From assembly GCF_003641205.1 (NCBI RefSeq), contig NZ_CP032762.1, forward strand, positions 4,464,001 through 4,528,000: a stretch of DNA of 64,000 bases, written 5' to 3'. Shown one piece after another: positions 24,508 through 34,260 of the stretch. The notes beneath the pieces were generated by a model. The model did not search any database and had not been told where the DNA came from. It saw nothing but the letters and a program-made list of their open reading frames with translations. Origin of the DNA: Rhodococcus sp. P1Y. GTDB taxonomy: Bacteria; Actinomycetota; Actinomycetes; Mycobacteriales; Mycobacteriaceae. Numbering within the stretch: the stretch's first letter is position 1; each line of letters starts with the position of its first letter. The translations under genes were made by a program, and so were the position numbers.

Positions 24508-25584
24508 TTGGTTACACGGCGAATTATTCAGTGGTCGACCGGCCGAGTAGGTGTCCATACCCTGCGCGCCGTACTCGATGACGCGGGGCTCGAATTGGTC
24601 GGCGTCTATGCCCACTCCCCCGACAAAAAGGGGGTTGACGCAGGGGATTTGTGTGGGAGGCCGAAGACCGGCGTTCTCGCCACCTCCGACGTCGACGACC
24701 TACTTGCCCTCGAAGCCGACTGCATTGTGTTCACGGCCAGAGAAGCAGACACGGTGACCGTCGAACGTCTGTTGGTCAGTGGATCGAACGTCGTGTGCAC
24801 GACCACCTTCGGCAGCACGGCACTGGACGACGGCTATCGTGCGACGTTGAAGAGCGCCTGCTCGGCAGGGAATTCGTCTCTGTACTTCACTGGCGTGAAC
24901 CCCGGGTGGATAAGCACTGTCGCGGTCGGTCTGACGGCCCCGTGCCGCCGCGTGGACAAGGTCACGGTCTCCGAGTCGTGCAATGTAGGCACCGACCCGA
25001 ATGTCGACTTCTGGCTGGGGCACGGATTCTCTCGACCGCTCGATACCCCGGGGCTGGCCGAGTTCACTCGCGCGGCAATGTTGCCCTTTGCGGACACTGT
25101 CCAACGAGTGGCCGCGGCGCTGGACGTACAACTGGACAGCATCGACTATCGAACGGACTACGCAGCGAGCCGGTCGTCCGTCGACTTGGGGTGGATACAC
25201 ATCGAGGCAGGAACGATCGGCGCACTCCGCACTGTCTGGACCGGGCGGGCGGCAGGGCGCGCGTTCGTCGAAACAGCCATTACGTGGCGTCTGTCGGAAG
25301 ACCTCGACTGCGACTGGACGATGACCGACGGTGCGTATGTCATAGAGGTCGACGGCGAACCGAGTTCGCGAACTGTCGTCGAATGGGACTTCCCGAAAAG
25401 CTGGAGCAAGACCGACTTCGCAATCCTCACCGCGCAGCCCGCCGTTGGCTCCATCGGAGCGGTCTGTGACGCGCCACCCGGCCTTCTGACTCTGCGCGAT
25501 GTCGGCTTGCCGCACGCGCCCGTCGGACGCTGGAGCTTAAACCTCAGCTCACACGGTCAGAGACACCGAATCGATGAGGATTGA
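24508..25584 (+). CDS. Dihydrodipicolinate reductase-like NAD(P)-binding protein
   Basis: 358 residues from TTG at 24508, supported by TAGGAG 8 bp upstream. The N-terminal Rossmann region reads RRIIQWSTGRVGVHTLRAVL and GVYAHSPDKKGVDAGDLCG, typical of an actinobacterial family annotated as dihydrodipicolinate reductase-like or NAD(P)H-dependent amine dehydrogenase. The C-terminal domain is also family-like. It is probably an oxidoreductase acting on a CoA-free keto or imino compound; the substrate is unknown. It is directly followed by the dihydrolipoyl dehydrogenase gene, so the two form an operon. Confidence 0.75.
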   Translation: MVTRRIIQWSTGRVGVHTLRAVLDDAGLELVGVYAHSPDKKGVDAGDLCGRPKTGVLATSDVDDLLALEADCIVFTAREADTVTVERLLVSGSNVVCTTTFGSTALDDGYRATLKSACSAGNSSLYFTGVNPGWISTVAVGLTAPCRRVDKVTVSESCNVGTDPNVDFWLGHGFSRPLDTPGLAEFTRAAMLPFADTVQRVAAALDVQLDSIDYRTDYAASRSSVDLGWIHIEAGTIGALRTVWTGRAAGRAFVETAITWRLSEDLDCDWTMTDGAYVIEVDGEPSSRTVVEWDFPKSWSKTDFAILTAQPAVGSIGAVCDAPPGLLTLRDVGLPHAPVGRWSLNLSSHGQRHRIDED

Positions 25585-25585
25585 T

Positions 25586-26968
25586 ATGAACATGACGGCA
25601 GCAACCTACGACGTCGTCGTCGTGGGCGGTGGTAGCGGCGGTTACGCAGCGGCTCTCAGATCCGCCCAACTAGGCCTGAGCGTGGCGTTGATCGAACGGG
25701 ACAAACTCGGTGGAACGTGTCTTCACGCCGGCTGCATACCGACGAAAGCGCTGCTGCATGTGGCAGAGGTAGCGGATTCGATATCGCACAGCGCGGCCGT
25801 AGGCATCATGAGCACGCTCGACAAGATCGACGCTCAGGCCGTGCAGACCTTCAAGAACGGGGTGGTGGATCGACTGCACCGCGGACTGCAGGGCTTGGTC
25901 GATGCGTCGGACGGAATCACCTACATCAGGGGCGAGGCCGTACTGGTCGACTCCCACACCGTGGCAGTCGACGGTGAACACCTGACCGGCCGCCATCTCG
26001 TTCTTGCGACGGGATCCACTCCGCGGATGATCCCCGGCGTCGACCGCGGGGGACGCATACTCACCAGCGAGGACGCCCTCGCCCTGGCCGAGATCCCGGC
26101 GTCCGTGGTCATCATCGGCGGCAGCGTCATCGGGGTCGAGTTCGCCAGTGCGTGGAAGTCGCTCGGGGTGCAGGTGACCGTGGTGGAGGCACTCGCGAAC
26201 TTGGTCCCACTCGAGGACGCGTCGCTGTCGCGCCAACTGGAGCGTGCCTTCAAGAAACGTAGGATCGACGTCCGAAAGAATGCGTCCGTCACCGACATCG
26301 CACAAAGCGACGACGGGGTGACGGTCACGCTCGCCGATCGAACGCAGCTCGTTGCGGACTACGTTCTCGTCGCTGTCGGCCGCGGCCCGCGCACAGAGGG
26401 CATCGGGCTGAAAGAAGCGGGCGTCGACACCGACGGGGGTTGGATCACCACGGACGAGCGGCTTCGGACATCCGTCGAAGATGTATACGCGATCGGAGAC
26501 GTCGTCCGTGGTCTACAGCTCGCGCATCGCAGTTTTGCTCACGGCATCTTCGTCGCCGAGGACATTGCGGGACTTTCGCCGGCTCCCGTTCGAGACTCGG
26601 CGCTTCCCCGCGTCACCTATTCCGAGCCGGAGCTCGCCAGTGTCGGACTGAGTGAACTCGAGGCCCGCGCCACCTACGGCGAGGGCATCAAGACGTACGA
26701 ATACAACCTTGCAGGCAACGGCAAGAGCCAAATTTTGCAGACCGCTGGCATCGTGAAGATGATCGAGGATTCGAACGGAGTCGTGGTCGGGGTTCACATG
26801 GTCGGTTCGCGCATGAGCGAGCAGATCGGTGAAGCCGGCCTCATCGTGAACCTGGGCCTGACTTCCTATTCGATCGCCCACATGATTCACGCTCACCCGA
26901 CTCAAAATGAAGCCATCGGCGAAGCGTTGCTCGCTCTGGCAGGGCAACCGCTCCACGCCCACGGCTGA
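25586..26968 (+). CDS. lpdA: Dihydrolipoyl dehydrogenase (E3)
   Basis: 460 residues from ATG at 25586 (upstream GAGGA); ATG at 25574 is possible but overlaps the previous stop. FAD motif VVVGGGSGGYAAALR, redox-active disulfide GGTCLHAGCIPTKALLH, NAD motif VIIGGSVIGVEFASAW, second FAD motif VYAIGDVVRG, and the C-terminal catalytic HAHPTQNEA are all present. It reoxidises lipoyl groups of 2-oxoacid dehydrogenase complexes. The matching E2 core and E1/lipoyl genes are 3 and 15 kb away, so it is probably the dedicated E3 of that complex. Confidence 0.92.
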   Translation: MNMTAATYDVVVVGGGSGGYAAALRSAQLGLSVALIERDKLGGTCLHAGCIPTKALLHVAEVADSISHSAAVGIMSTLDKIDAQAVQTFKNGVVDRLHRGLQGLVDASDGITYIRGEAVLVDSHTVAVDGEHLTGRHLVLATGSTPRMIPGVDRGGRILTSEDALALAEIPASVVIIGGSVIGVEFASAWKSLGVQVTVVEALANLVPLEDASLSRQLERAFKKRRIDVRKNASVTDIAQSDDGVTVTLADRTQLVADYVLVAVGRGPRTEGIGLKEAGVDTDGGWITTDERLRTSVEDVYAIGDVVRGLQLAHRSFAHGIFVAEDIAGLSPAPVRDSALPRVTYSEPELASVGLSELEARATYGEGIKTYEYNLAGNGKSQILQTAGIVKMIEDSNGVVVGVHMVGSRMSEQIGEAGLIVNLGLTSYSIAHMIHAHPTQNEAIGEALLALAGQPLHAHG

Positions 26969-27076
26969 ACGATCGGAACGAACCCTGTTGGCACATGGAC
27001 TCCACCTCGGTACGCCTACGATGTGATCGCAGCGCGTACGGTGCGCGTACAGGCAAGGTCGCAGGGGAGGAAGACG

Positions 27077-28348
27077 TTGACGTCATCGAAGGGCGAGTCG
27101 GACCAGGAGCTGTCGGCCAGCGGGCGAATCGACGAGATTCGACGGTCCGCGGGCTCTCTGTTCCTGGCGAAGGGCTACGCATCGACGACGATGAACGATA
27201 TCGCGAGTTCGGTGGGCATCTTGCCCGGGAGCTTGTACCACCACTTCGTCAGTAAAGAGGCGGTGGCAATCGAAATGCTCGACTCGCTCAACGACGACCT
27301 GCGGCTACTCTCGATCGATCTGAGGCGTTTGGGGTATCTCGCGCTGCCTCCCGAGGCAAGACTCCGCGAGCTGTGTCGACGTGTGGTGCAGCTGAGCTTG
27401 CAGCATGCGGCTGCGGTGAGGCTGCGTGCCTTCGACCCTCCGACGGTGGCCAGTGACCGCTTTCGCGATGCGGTCGCGCTTCAGCCGGTCGGCCTTCAGC
27501 GCCTGTGGCGCGCTGCGGCAAACGATCTACGCGACCGATACCCGCACTCCCCCGTCAACCCATACCTCCTCACCCACACGTTGCAACGGTTGACGGCCAC
27601 CTCTTCGACGAGCTTGCCGGGTCCGGTGGACCCGGATGTGTCGTCCCGAATCATCTGCGACACGTTGCTGTACGGCATTGCGCCAGAATGTCCCGACGAC
27701 GCGACGCTCGACGCCTCCGATCCCATCCGCGCGGCGAAAAGTGCCGTCTCGGAGTGGCATTCGGCGGGCGACGACGATGCGCTCAAGCGACAGATCCTGG
27801 ACGGTGCGAAACACGAATTCGCCCGGAGGGGATACGACGCCACAACAATTCGCGACGTCGTCGAGGCGTCCGGCGTGCGGATGGGATCCATCTATCGCCG
27901 AGTGTCGTCCATGGAAGCGATCTTCGACGAACTTGCCGAGAACTACGCGACGCATATGCACCGGAGCGTGACTGCGGTGCTGGACGCGCAATCCGATTCC
28001 GCCGCAGCCACACTCGATGCACTGGCATATGTGATCGTCCAGGCAAAGCGCCATTTCCCGGACGAAACCAAAATGATGTCTTTGGGATGGTATCTGGCGC
28101 AAGACGGTCAGCCCACGTTCGCGTTGAGGTACCGAGAGCAGTCAGCAAAGAGAATGGCCAGGCTGGTCGAAATTTTGACTCAGGGCATAACACAAGGCAC
28201 CTTGGCTTCGACGTGTGACCCCGCCACGCTGGCACCCTACCTACGCAATATCCTGTGGATCAACTTCCCGGATCAGGGACGCGTCAGCGTCAAACAGGAG
28301 CACAGGTTTCTCCGCACACATTTACTGCGGGGTATTGTCTCGCAGTAG
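27077..28348 (+). CDS. Tandem TetR-domain transcriptional regulator
   Basis: 423 residues from TTG at 27077, which follows GGGGAGGAAG. Two complete TetR helix-turn-helix domains are present in one chain. The first is GRIDEIRRSAGSLFLAKGYA then MNDIASSVGILPGSLYHHFVSK; the second, near residue 240, is LDGAKHEFARRGYDATTIRD then GVRMGSIYRRVSSMEAI. Each is followed by its own helical domain, so the protein is about twice the usual TetR length. A similar gene converges on it 23 bp away. It follows the E3 gene and may control the surrounding catabolic genes. Confidence 0.85.
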   Translation: MTSSKGESDQELSASGRIDEIRRSAGSLFLAKGYASTTMNDIASSVGILPGSLYHHFVSKEAVAIEMLDSLNDDLRLLSIDLRRLGYLALPPEARLRELCRRVVQLSLQHAAAVRLRAFDPPTVASDRFRDAVALQPVGLQRLWRAAANDLRDRYPHSPVNPYLLTHTLQRLTATSSTSLPGPVDPDVSSRIICDTLLYGIAPECPDDATLDASDPIRAAKSAVSEWHSAGDDDALKRQILDGAKHEFARRGYDATTIRDVVEASGVRMGSIYRRVSSMEAIFDELAENYATHMHRSVTAVLDAQSDSAAATLDALAYVIVQAKRHFPDETKMMSLGWYLAQDGQPTFALRYREQSAKRMARLVEILTQGITQGTLASTCDPATLAPYLRNILWINFPDQGRVSVKQEHRFLRTHLLRGIVSQ

Positions 28349-28371
28349 ATGTGTGTCCGGCAGAATAAAAT

Positions 28372-29667
28372 TCACGGGTGCCGATATCGACGAACCGCGG
28401 CGCCACGAAGAATCGTCGCTCGCGCGTGAGCAATGGCCGCAGGCTTTCCCAAGCGTTCGACCAGTGGTGTCGGCATCCACATCAGGTCGCGCACACTGGA
28501 CGTAATCTGACGAATCTTGAGGTCGTCGAGTCTGAGTTCACCATTGGCTCGCCCCTCACTCAGAACAGCGTGCAGCAATCGACCCCGTTCCTCGATTGCG
28601 CCCAGAACGGAACTCGTTTCCGGAGGTGTCAGACGAAACCATGCTCGCTGAATGTGGAACTCTTTGTCGAATGTCTCCAGGGCGTTCAGATTCACCCATG
28701 CGAGTGCATCGAGTTTCTCCAGGGCCGTCGAAGTGGTGTCGAGTACGGCCTCGTAGGCACGTGAAAGCTGCACATGAAAGCTGTTCATGATGGAGTCCAG
28801 CAAATCCAACTTGCTCCCGATAGCCCGGTACACAGTTCCCGTTCCCATGTTCGCCGACGCCGCGATGTGCCGAACCGTCGTCGCCTCGTACCCGCGACGC
28901 GCAAACTCGACCCTCGCCACTTGCTGCAGGACCGCGAATCGATCCTCCTCTGTGTCGGTTCCCGACATGGACCAGGTTTCCAGCGAGCGATTCGCAGCCG
29001 ACATGGCAGGTGACCGGTCCAGGACCGTGTCGCTCGGGGGGTCCGCCGCTATACCGTCGAGCAGTATTCGGGCGGTGACATCGGCGATCGTGCCGGGGGC
29101 AACGTTTCGGTGCACAATGGTCGATCCCACGTGCAACATCGCGTCGGAAAATTGTTCGGACAACGTCGCAGGATCGACATTCTGTTTCAGATACCCGGAA
29201 GCCCGTGCATCGTCGAGCAACGCACGCATCGCACCTACCACCGTCGAAGACCTACGTTGTGCTACCGCCACGAGTGCTTCGCTCGCAGATCGACGTGGTT
29301 CGTACTGCGTGAGCTGCAACGCTGCCCTGTTTCGCACAGCGCACGACGCGACCGCGGCTCCCAAGTCGGACACCCGCCGAAAGACTTCGGTGGGCTTCGG
29401 TGTGGAGTAGCCCTCGAGCGCGGCGGCGCCGACAGCGTCCATGTCGACCTGGTACCGCTCCAGCAGTTCTACCGCGATCGACTCTTTCGATTCGAAGTGG
29501 TGGTAAAGACTCCCGGCCAAGATGCCACACTGGTCGGCGACGTCCTTCAGTGAGGTACCGACGTACCCGGAGGACGCGAACAATTGCGCTGCCGCGTCGA
29601 GAATTTCGGTTCGACGAGCGCCATCGACTCGTTTCGCTCCCGCAGTACCTTCCGACAAAGACGTCAC
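28372..29667 (-). CDS. Second tandem TetR-domain transcriptional regulator
   Basis: 431 residues, again with two TetR domains in one polypeptide. Domain one has ARRTEILDAAAQLFASSGYV then LKDVADQCGILAGSLYHHF; domain two has QQVARVEFARRGYEATTVRH then ANMGTGTVYRAIGSKLDLLD. Helical ligand-binding-type regions follow each. It lies downstream of the E2-core gene on the same strand and converges with the other tandem regulator. The shared layout suggests an old duplication. An asymmetric or pseudo-dimeric operator would be expected. Ligand unknown. Confidence 0.85.
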   Translation of the reverse strand: MTSLSEGTAGAKRVDGARRTEILDAAAQLFASSGYVGTSLKDVADQCGILAGSLYHHFESKESIAVELLERYQVDMDAVGAAALEGYSTPKPTEVFRRVSDLGAAVASCAVRNRAALQLTQYEPRRSASEALVAVAQRRSSTVVGAMRALLDDARASGYLKQNVDPATLSEQFSDAMLHVGSTIVHRNVAPGTIADVTARILLDGIAADPPSDTVLDRSPAMSAANRSLETWSMSGTDTEEDRFAVLQQVARVEFARRGYEATTVRHIAASANMGTGTVYRAIGSKLDLLDSIMNSFHVQLSRAYEAVLDTTSTALEKLDALAWVNLNALETFDKEFHIQRAWFRLTPPETSSVLGAIEERGRLLHAVLSEGRANGELRLDDLKIRQITSSVRDLMWMPTPLVERLGKPAAIAHARATILRGAAVRRYRHP

Positions 29668-29799
29668 CGAGCCAGTATGCCGGGTGAATGGGCGGCGCGG
29701 GGCTTGCAGCGCAAGAGAACACGGAACTGTCTCCTGTGGGCGCGTCGACTTGGTTCTCGCACTGAATTCAAGTGCCGCTCACCGCACAGCTCTGCGTGG

Positions 29800-30597
29800 T
29801 TAGTGAAGGTATGCGGCAAGCTCGCCTTCGAACGCCTCTACCGACAGGTGACCTCGAACAGCAGTGAGAAAGCGGCCGGCAGCGGCGCCGTCGATGAGTC
29901 GATGATCGTACGTGATCGGTAGAGCACACACCGACCTGACGACGATCTCTTCGATTCCGTCCGCGCGAACCAATACTCGCGGCCTACGCACCACCGCCCC
30001 CGTCCCCAGAATCGCGACCTCCGGATAGTTGATGATCGGCGTGTCGCTGAGGGATCCGGCCCCACCGATGTTGGAAATGGTCAGGGTGCTCCCGCTCAGT
30101 TCTTCGGGCGAAGCAGTCCCCGCCCGAACGCGAAGCGCCACATCGGCTATCCCTCGTGCGATCTCGGCAAGGCTGAGAGCCTCGGCATTGCGCAACACAG
30201 GAACCATCAGTCCGGCGGGGGTGTCCACCGCGACGCCGAGATGGACCGCACCGTGGTACGTCACCGTCTTGCCGTCACCGTCGATGGACGCATTGAATTC
30301 TGGTATGTCCTGTGCAGCACGTACCAGCGCGCGACAGAAGAACGACAGATACGTGAGGGCCGCGCCTTCCCGTTGCCTGAACGCCACTTTCACTCTGTCA
30401 CGGAGCAGCCCGAGTTCGGTGACGTCCGCTTCCTGTACCGCCGTAAGTTGCGCCGTCGACGTCAGCGATTCGGTCATTCGTTGCGCGATGATCCTGCGAA
30501 TACGAGGCATTCGCTGCGTGGTCCCTGCGACGGGGCCTGTGGGCACGGGCTTGCGATCGGTGGACCCTTCTCGCTGTTGCCCTGTCTGGATGGTCAT
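29800..30597 (-). CDS. 2-oxoacid dehydrogenase E2 catalytic core without lipoyl domain
   Basis: 265 residues from ATG at 30597. After a 30-residue lead, a peripheral-subunit-like stretch (RMPRIRRIIAQRMTESL) opens the acyltransferase catalytic domain. FFCRALVRAAQDIPEFNASI, HLGVAVDTPAGLMVPVLRN, SGSTLTISNIGGAG and the active site YDHRLIDGAAAGRFL (HxxxDG) are present. The lipoyl domain normally fused at the N-terminus is absent. A free 81-residue lipoyl protein is encoded with E1 genes at 41.0-43.3 kb. It would transfer the acyl group from the lipoyl protein to CoA. Confidence 0.87.
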   Translation of the reverse strand: MTIQTGQQREGSTDRKPVPTGPVAGTTQRMPRIRRIIAQRMTESLTSTAQLTAVQEADVTELGLLRDRVKVAFRQREGAALTYLSFFCRALVRAAQDIPEFNASIDGDGKTVTYHGAVHLGVAVDTPAGLMVPVLRNAEALSLAEIARGIADVALRVRAGTASPEELSGSTLTISNIGGAGSLSDTPIINYPEVAILGTGAVVRRPRVLVRADGIEEIVVRSVCALPITYDHRLIDGAAAGRFLTAVRGHLSVEAFEGELAAYLH

Positions 30598-30702
30598 TCG
30601 TTCTACTCGCTTTCCCTCGGGCGGCACCGAGTTGCCCCGGATATCCGTCGAATGGTTGTACGACGGCAGCAGACATGCTCCGACCATTCTGTACGAATCT
30701 TA

Positions 30703-30718
30703 ATTCATAAAACTGAAT
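30703..30718. promoter_or_regulatory. Candidate operator in divergent promoter region
   Basis: ATTCA, a 6-bp spacer and TGAAT form an inverted repeat in an AT-rich patch. It lies between the divergent E2-core and amidohydrolase genes, in a 248-bp gap. Either tandem TetR regulator nearby could bind it. Support is symmetry and position only. Confidence 0.35.
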
Positions 30719-30845
30719 AGCACATCGAATCGGGTTGGGGTGCGACGATGTGCCTGAGCGAGGCCATTACGCAGGGGCATTGGGCTAAAGTTGCCGTCAT
30801 CATGATCGAAGCCGCTGCCCCACACAGACCCATGGCCGCGACATC

Positions 30846-32189
30846 ATGCTGATCGTCAACGGGTTCAAGATCACCAACGAGCCGGTGTCGGTGCGCATCG
30901 ACGGCGAACGCATCGTGGAGACCGATGCGTTACTCCATCCCACGCCTGGCGAGACGGTTCTCGATGCCAGGGGTGGCACGGTGATCCCAGGTCTGCACGA
31001 TCATCATCTGCATTTGAGATCCATTGCGGCTTTCCTACACTCACTGCCGCTCGGCCCACCTGCCGTGGAGAACTCGCAACAGATGCGCACGGTACTTCGT
31101 GAGGCGACCGCCCGTCAGGACGGTTGGATTCGCGCAGTGGGCTATCACGAATCCGTTGACGGCGACCTCGACCGCTTCGCGCTGGATCTGATTCGACCCG
31201 GCACTCCTGTTCGCATTCAACACCGAAGCGGTGCGATGTGGATCGTCAACTCGGTCGGCCTCGCGGCGTTGGGACTCCACGACCACCCGGACGGCAGGCT
31301 CTTCCGTCAGGACCACCTCATGCTGAAGCCAAGCTCATCCGCTCACGTCGGGCTCGAAGAAGTCAGCGCGCGGCTGTCCTCGATGGGCGTCACGGGTTGC
31401 ACCGACGCAACGCCGAATATGACTGTCGATCAACTCGATTACCTGGAAGCCGAGGTTCGCGCCGGAAGGTTGCGGCAGACGCTGCATGTATTGTCGGCCG
31501 ACGACAGCCGCCCGAACGGGTTTCTCACATTCGGACCCGTCAAGCGTATTCTCGACGACACCCATCTCGATGTGGACGAGCTGACCGGTTGGATATCTTT
31601 TGTCCACGCTCAGGGGCAGGCGGTCGCAATTCATTGCGTGACGCTCCCGCAATTGGTCACTGCAGTAATCGGTTTCAAGACGGCAGGTGTTCTGGCCGGA
31701 GATCGGATCGAGCACGCGGCCGTGACGCCGGACGCTCTACTGAAAGAACTGTCGCAACTGCACATCACCGTTGTGACGCAACCCAACTTCGTCACCGAGC
31801 GCGGCGACCATTACTTGGACACGTTTTCGAGTTCCGAGCATCGCCATCTGTGGCGGCTGGCCGCGTTCGACAGGTCGGCGATTCTCGTTGCGGGCAGCAC
31901 CGATGCGCCGTTCGGGGCACTCGACCCGTGGGCAACCATGAGGGCTGCGCGCGACCGAACCACTGCGTCGGGCCGCATCCTCGGACTCGACGAGTCGGTA
32001 TCGGCACTGCGAGCTCTGCGGTTGTTCTCGGGCGCGCCGGCGACACCGGGTGTTCCGCGCCGAATCACGGCGGGCGAGCGAGCAGATCTCTGCATCCTTG
32101 CCGAACCCCCGGTCGGCGTTCTCGCCCAACTCGACCGGGAGCTCGTCTCCCTCACGATGATCGGAGGCAGTGTCACATACGAAGCCTGA
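30846..32189 (+). CDS. Amidohydrolase family 3 (YtcJ-like) metal-dependent hydrolase
   Basis: 447 residues. The N-terminal urease-like beta-sandwich leads to the metal motif VIPGLHDHHLHL (HxHxH variant HHLHL). Further expected features are DRIEHAAVTPD with the metal His, and STDAPFGALDPW with the catalytic Asp. The C-terminal GERADLCILAEPP closes the fold. Members hydrolyse amides, imides or cyclic ureas of unknown identity. It is divergent from the E2-core gene and convergent with the ABC transporter operon. It may open an imported N-acyl or cyclic amide compound. Substrate unknown. Confidence 0.85.
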   Translation: MLIVNGFKITNEPVSVRIDGERIVETDALLHPTPGETVLDARGGTVIPGLHDHHLHLRSIAAFLHSLPLGPPAVENSQQMRTVLREATARQDGWIRAVGYHESVDGDLDRFALDLIRPGTPVRIQHRSGAMWIVNSVGLAALGLHDHPDGRLFRQDHLMLKPSSSAHVGLEEVSARLSSMGVTGCTDATPNMTVDQLDYLEAEVRAGRLRQTLHVLSADDSRPNGFLTFGPVKRILDDTHLDVDELTGWISFVHAQGQAVAIHCVTLPQLVTAVIGFKTAGVLAGDRIEHAAVTPDALLKELSQLHITVVTQPNFVTERGDHYLDTFSSSEHRHLWRLAAFDRSAILVAGSTDAPFGALDPWATMRAARDRTTASGRILGLDESVSALRALRLFSGAPATPGVPRRITAGERADLCILAEPPVGVLAQLDRELVSLTMIGGSVTYEA

Positions 32190-32202
32190 ATTGCACCCCG
32201 GC

Positions 32203-33217
32203 TCAGACGGGTACTGCTTCCTCCAACGACGGACCGGTGTCGTCTTGCAAAGTCAGAGGGAAGTGACATGCCACGAACTGCCCGGGACGGACTTCGCGCA
32301 TCTGCGGCTCCACCTCCGCGCAGAGGTCTTGCGCCAACGGGCACCTCGTCCTGAACCTGCAACCGGTGGGTGGATTCAGCGGCGAGGGAACGTCGCCTTC
32401 GAGGGCGGGCCCGGCGAAGCCCTTCTCCGGATCAGTGAGTGGCACCGAATCGAGCAGTGCCCGTGTGTAGGGATGGCCAGGTCTGTCGTATACCTCAGCC
32501 GAATCGCCGTATTCGCAGGTCTTTCCGAGATACATGACCATGACGTTGTCACTGACTGTTCGGACGACCCCGAGGTCGTGCGCGATGAACACGACAGTGA
32601 GGTCCAGCTCGGCCTTCAATTCTTCGATGAGGTTCAAAATCTGTGCCTGCACCGAGACATCCAGCGCGGACACCGGTTCGTCGCAGATCAGCAAACTCGG
32701 TGACAACGCAAGCGCACGGCCGATTGCCACTCGCTGAGCCTGGCCCCCGGACAATTGTCGCGGCAACATTTGTGAGAACCTGTCGCCGGCAAGACCCACC
32801 TGCTCAAGGACGGCCGCAGACTTCTCGGCGCGCTCCTTGTCCGACGCGCCCGCGACGGAGAGGCCCTCGACGACGATGTCCTTGACCGCACGACGCGGAT
32901 TGAGCGACGCCACGGGATCCTGGAAGATCATTTGCATTCGGCGACGCAGTGCACGCATCTTGTTCTCGCTCGCGTCTTCGATCCAGTGCCTTCCGAACCG
33001 AATTCGGCCACCGGTGACTCGATCCAATCTCAGAACGGCACGACCCGTAGTCGACTTGCCGCATCCGGATTCGCCTACGATCCCGAGTGTTTCACCCGGC
33101 ATCACGTCGAAACTGATTTTCGACACCGCCTGCACGACACCGCGACCAGTTTTGTATTCGACGACCAGGTCTTCGACGCTGAGCAACGCTTTGTCGCCGC
33201 GCAGGTGCGCGGTTCCG

Positions 33218-33228
<11 letters not shown>
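32203..33228 (-). CDS. Oligopeptide/dipeptide-type ABC transporter ATPase (OppF/DppF-like)
   Basis: 341 residues from ATG at 33228. Walker A GIVGESGCGKSTTGR, Q-loop MIFQDPVASLNPR, signature LSGGQAQRVAIGRAL, Walker B LLICDEPVSALDV and switch His AHDLGVV are present. The C-terminal TGCRFRTRCPLAQDLC is the oligopeptide-type extension, with cysteines that bind an iron-sulfur cluster in some relatives. The gene overlaps the second ATPase gene by 11 bp. It is the last gene of the importer operon. Confidence 0.9.
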
Positions 33229-34228
<1,000 letters not shown>

Positions 34229-34260
34229 TGCATTACCTCTCGTCATCGGAGCCGACGGGT

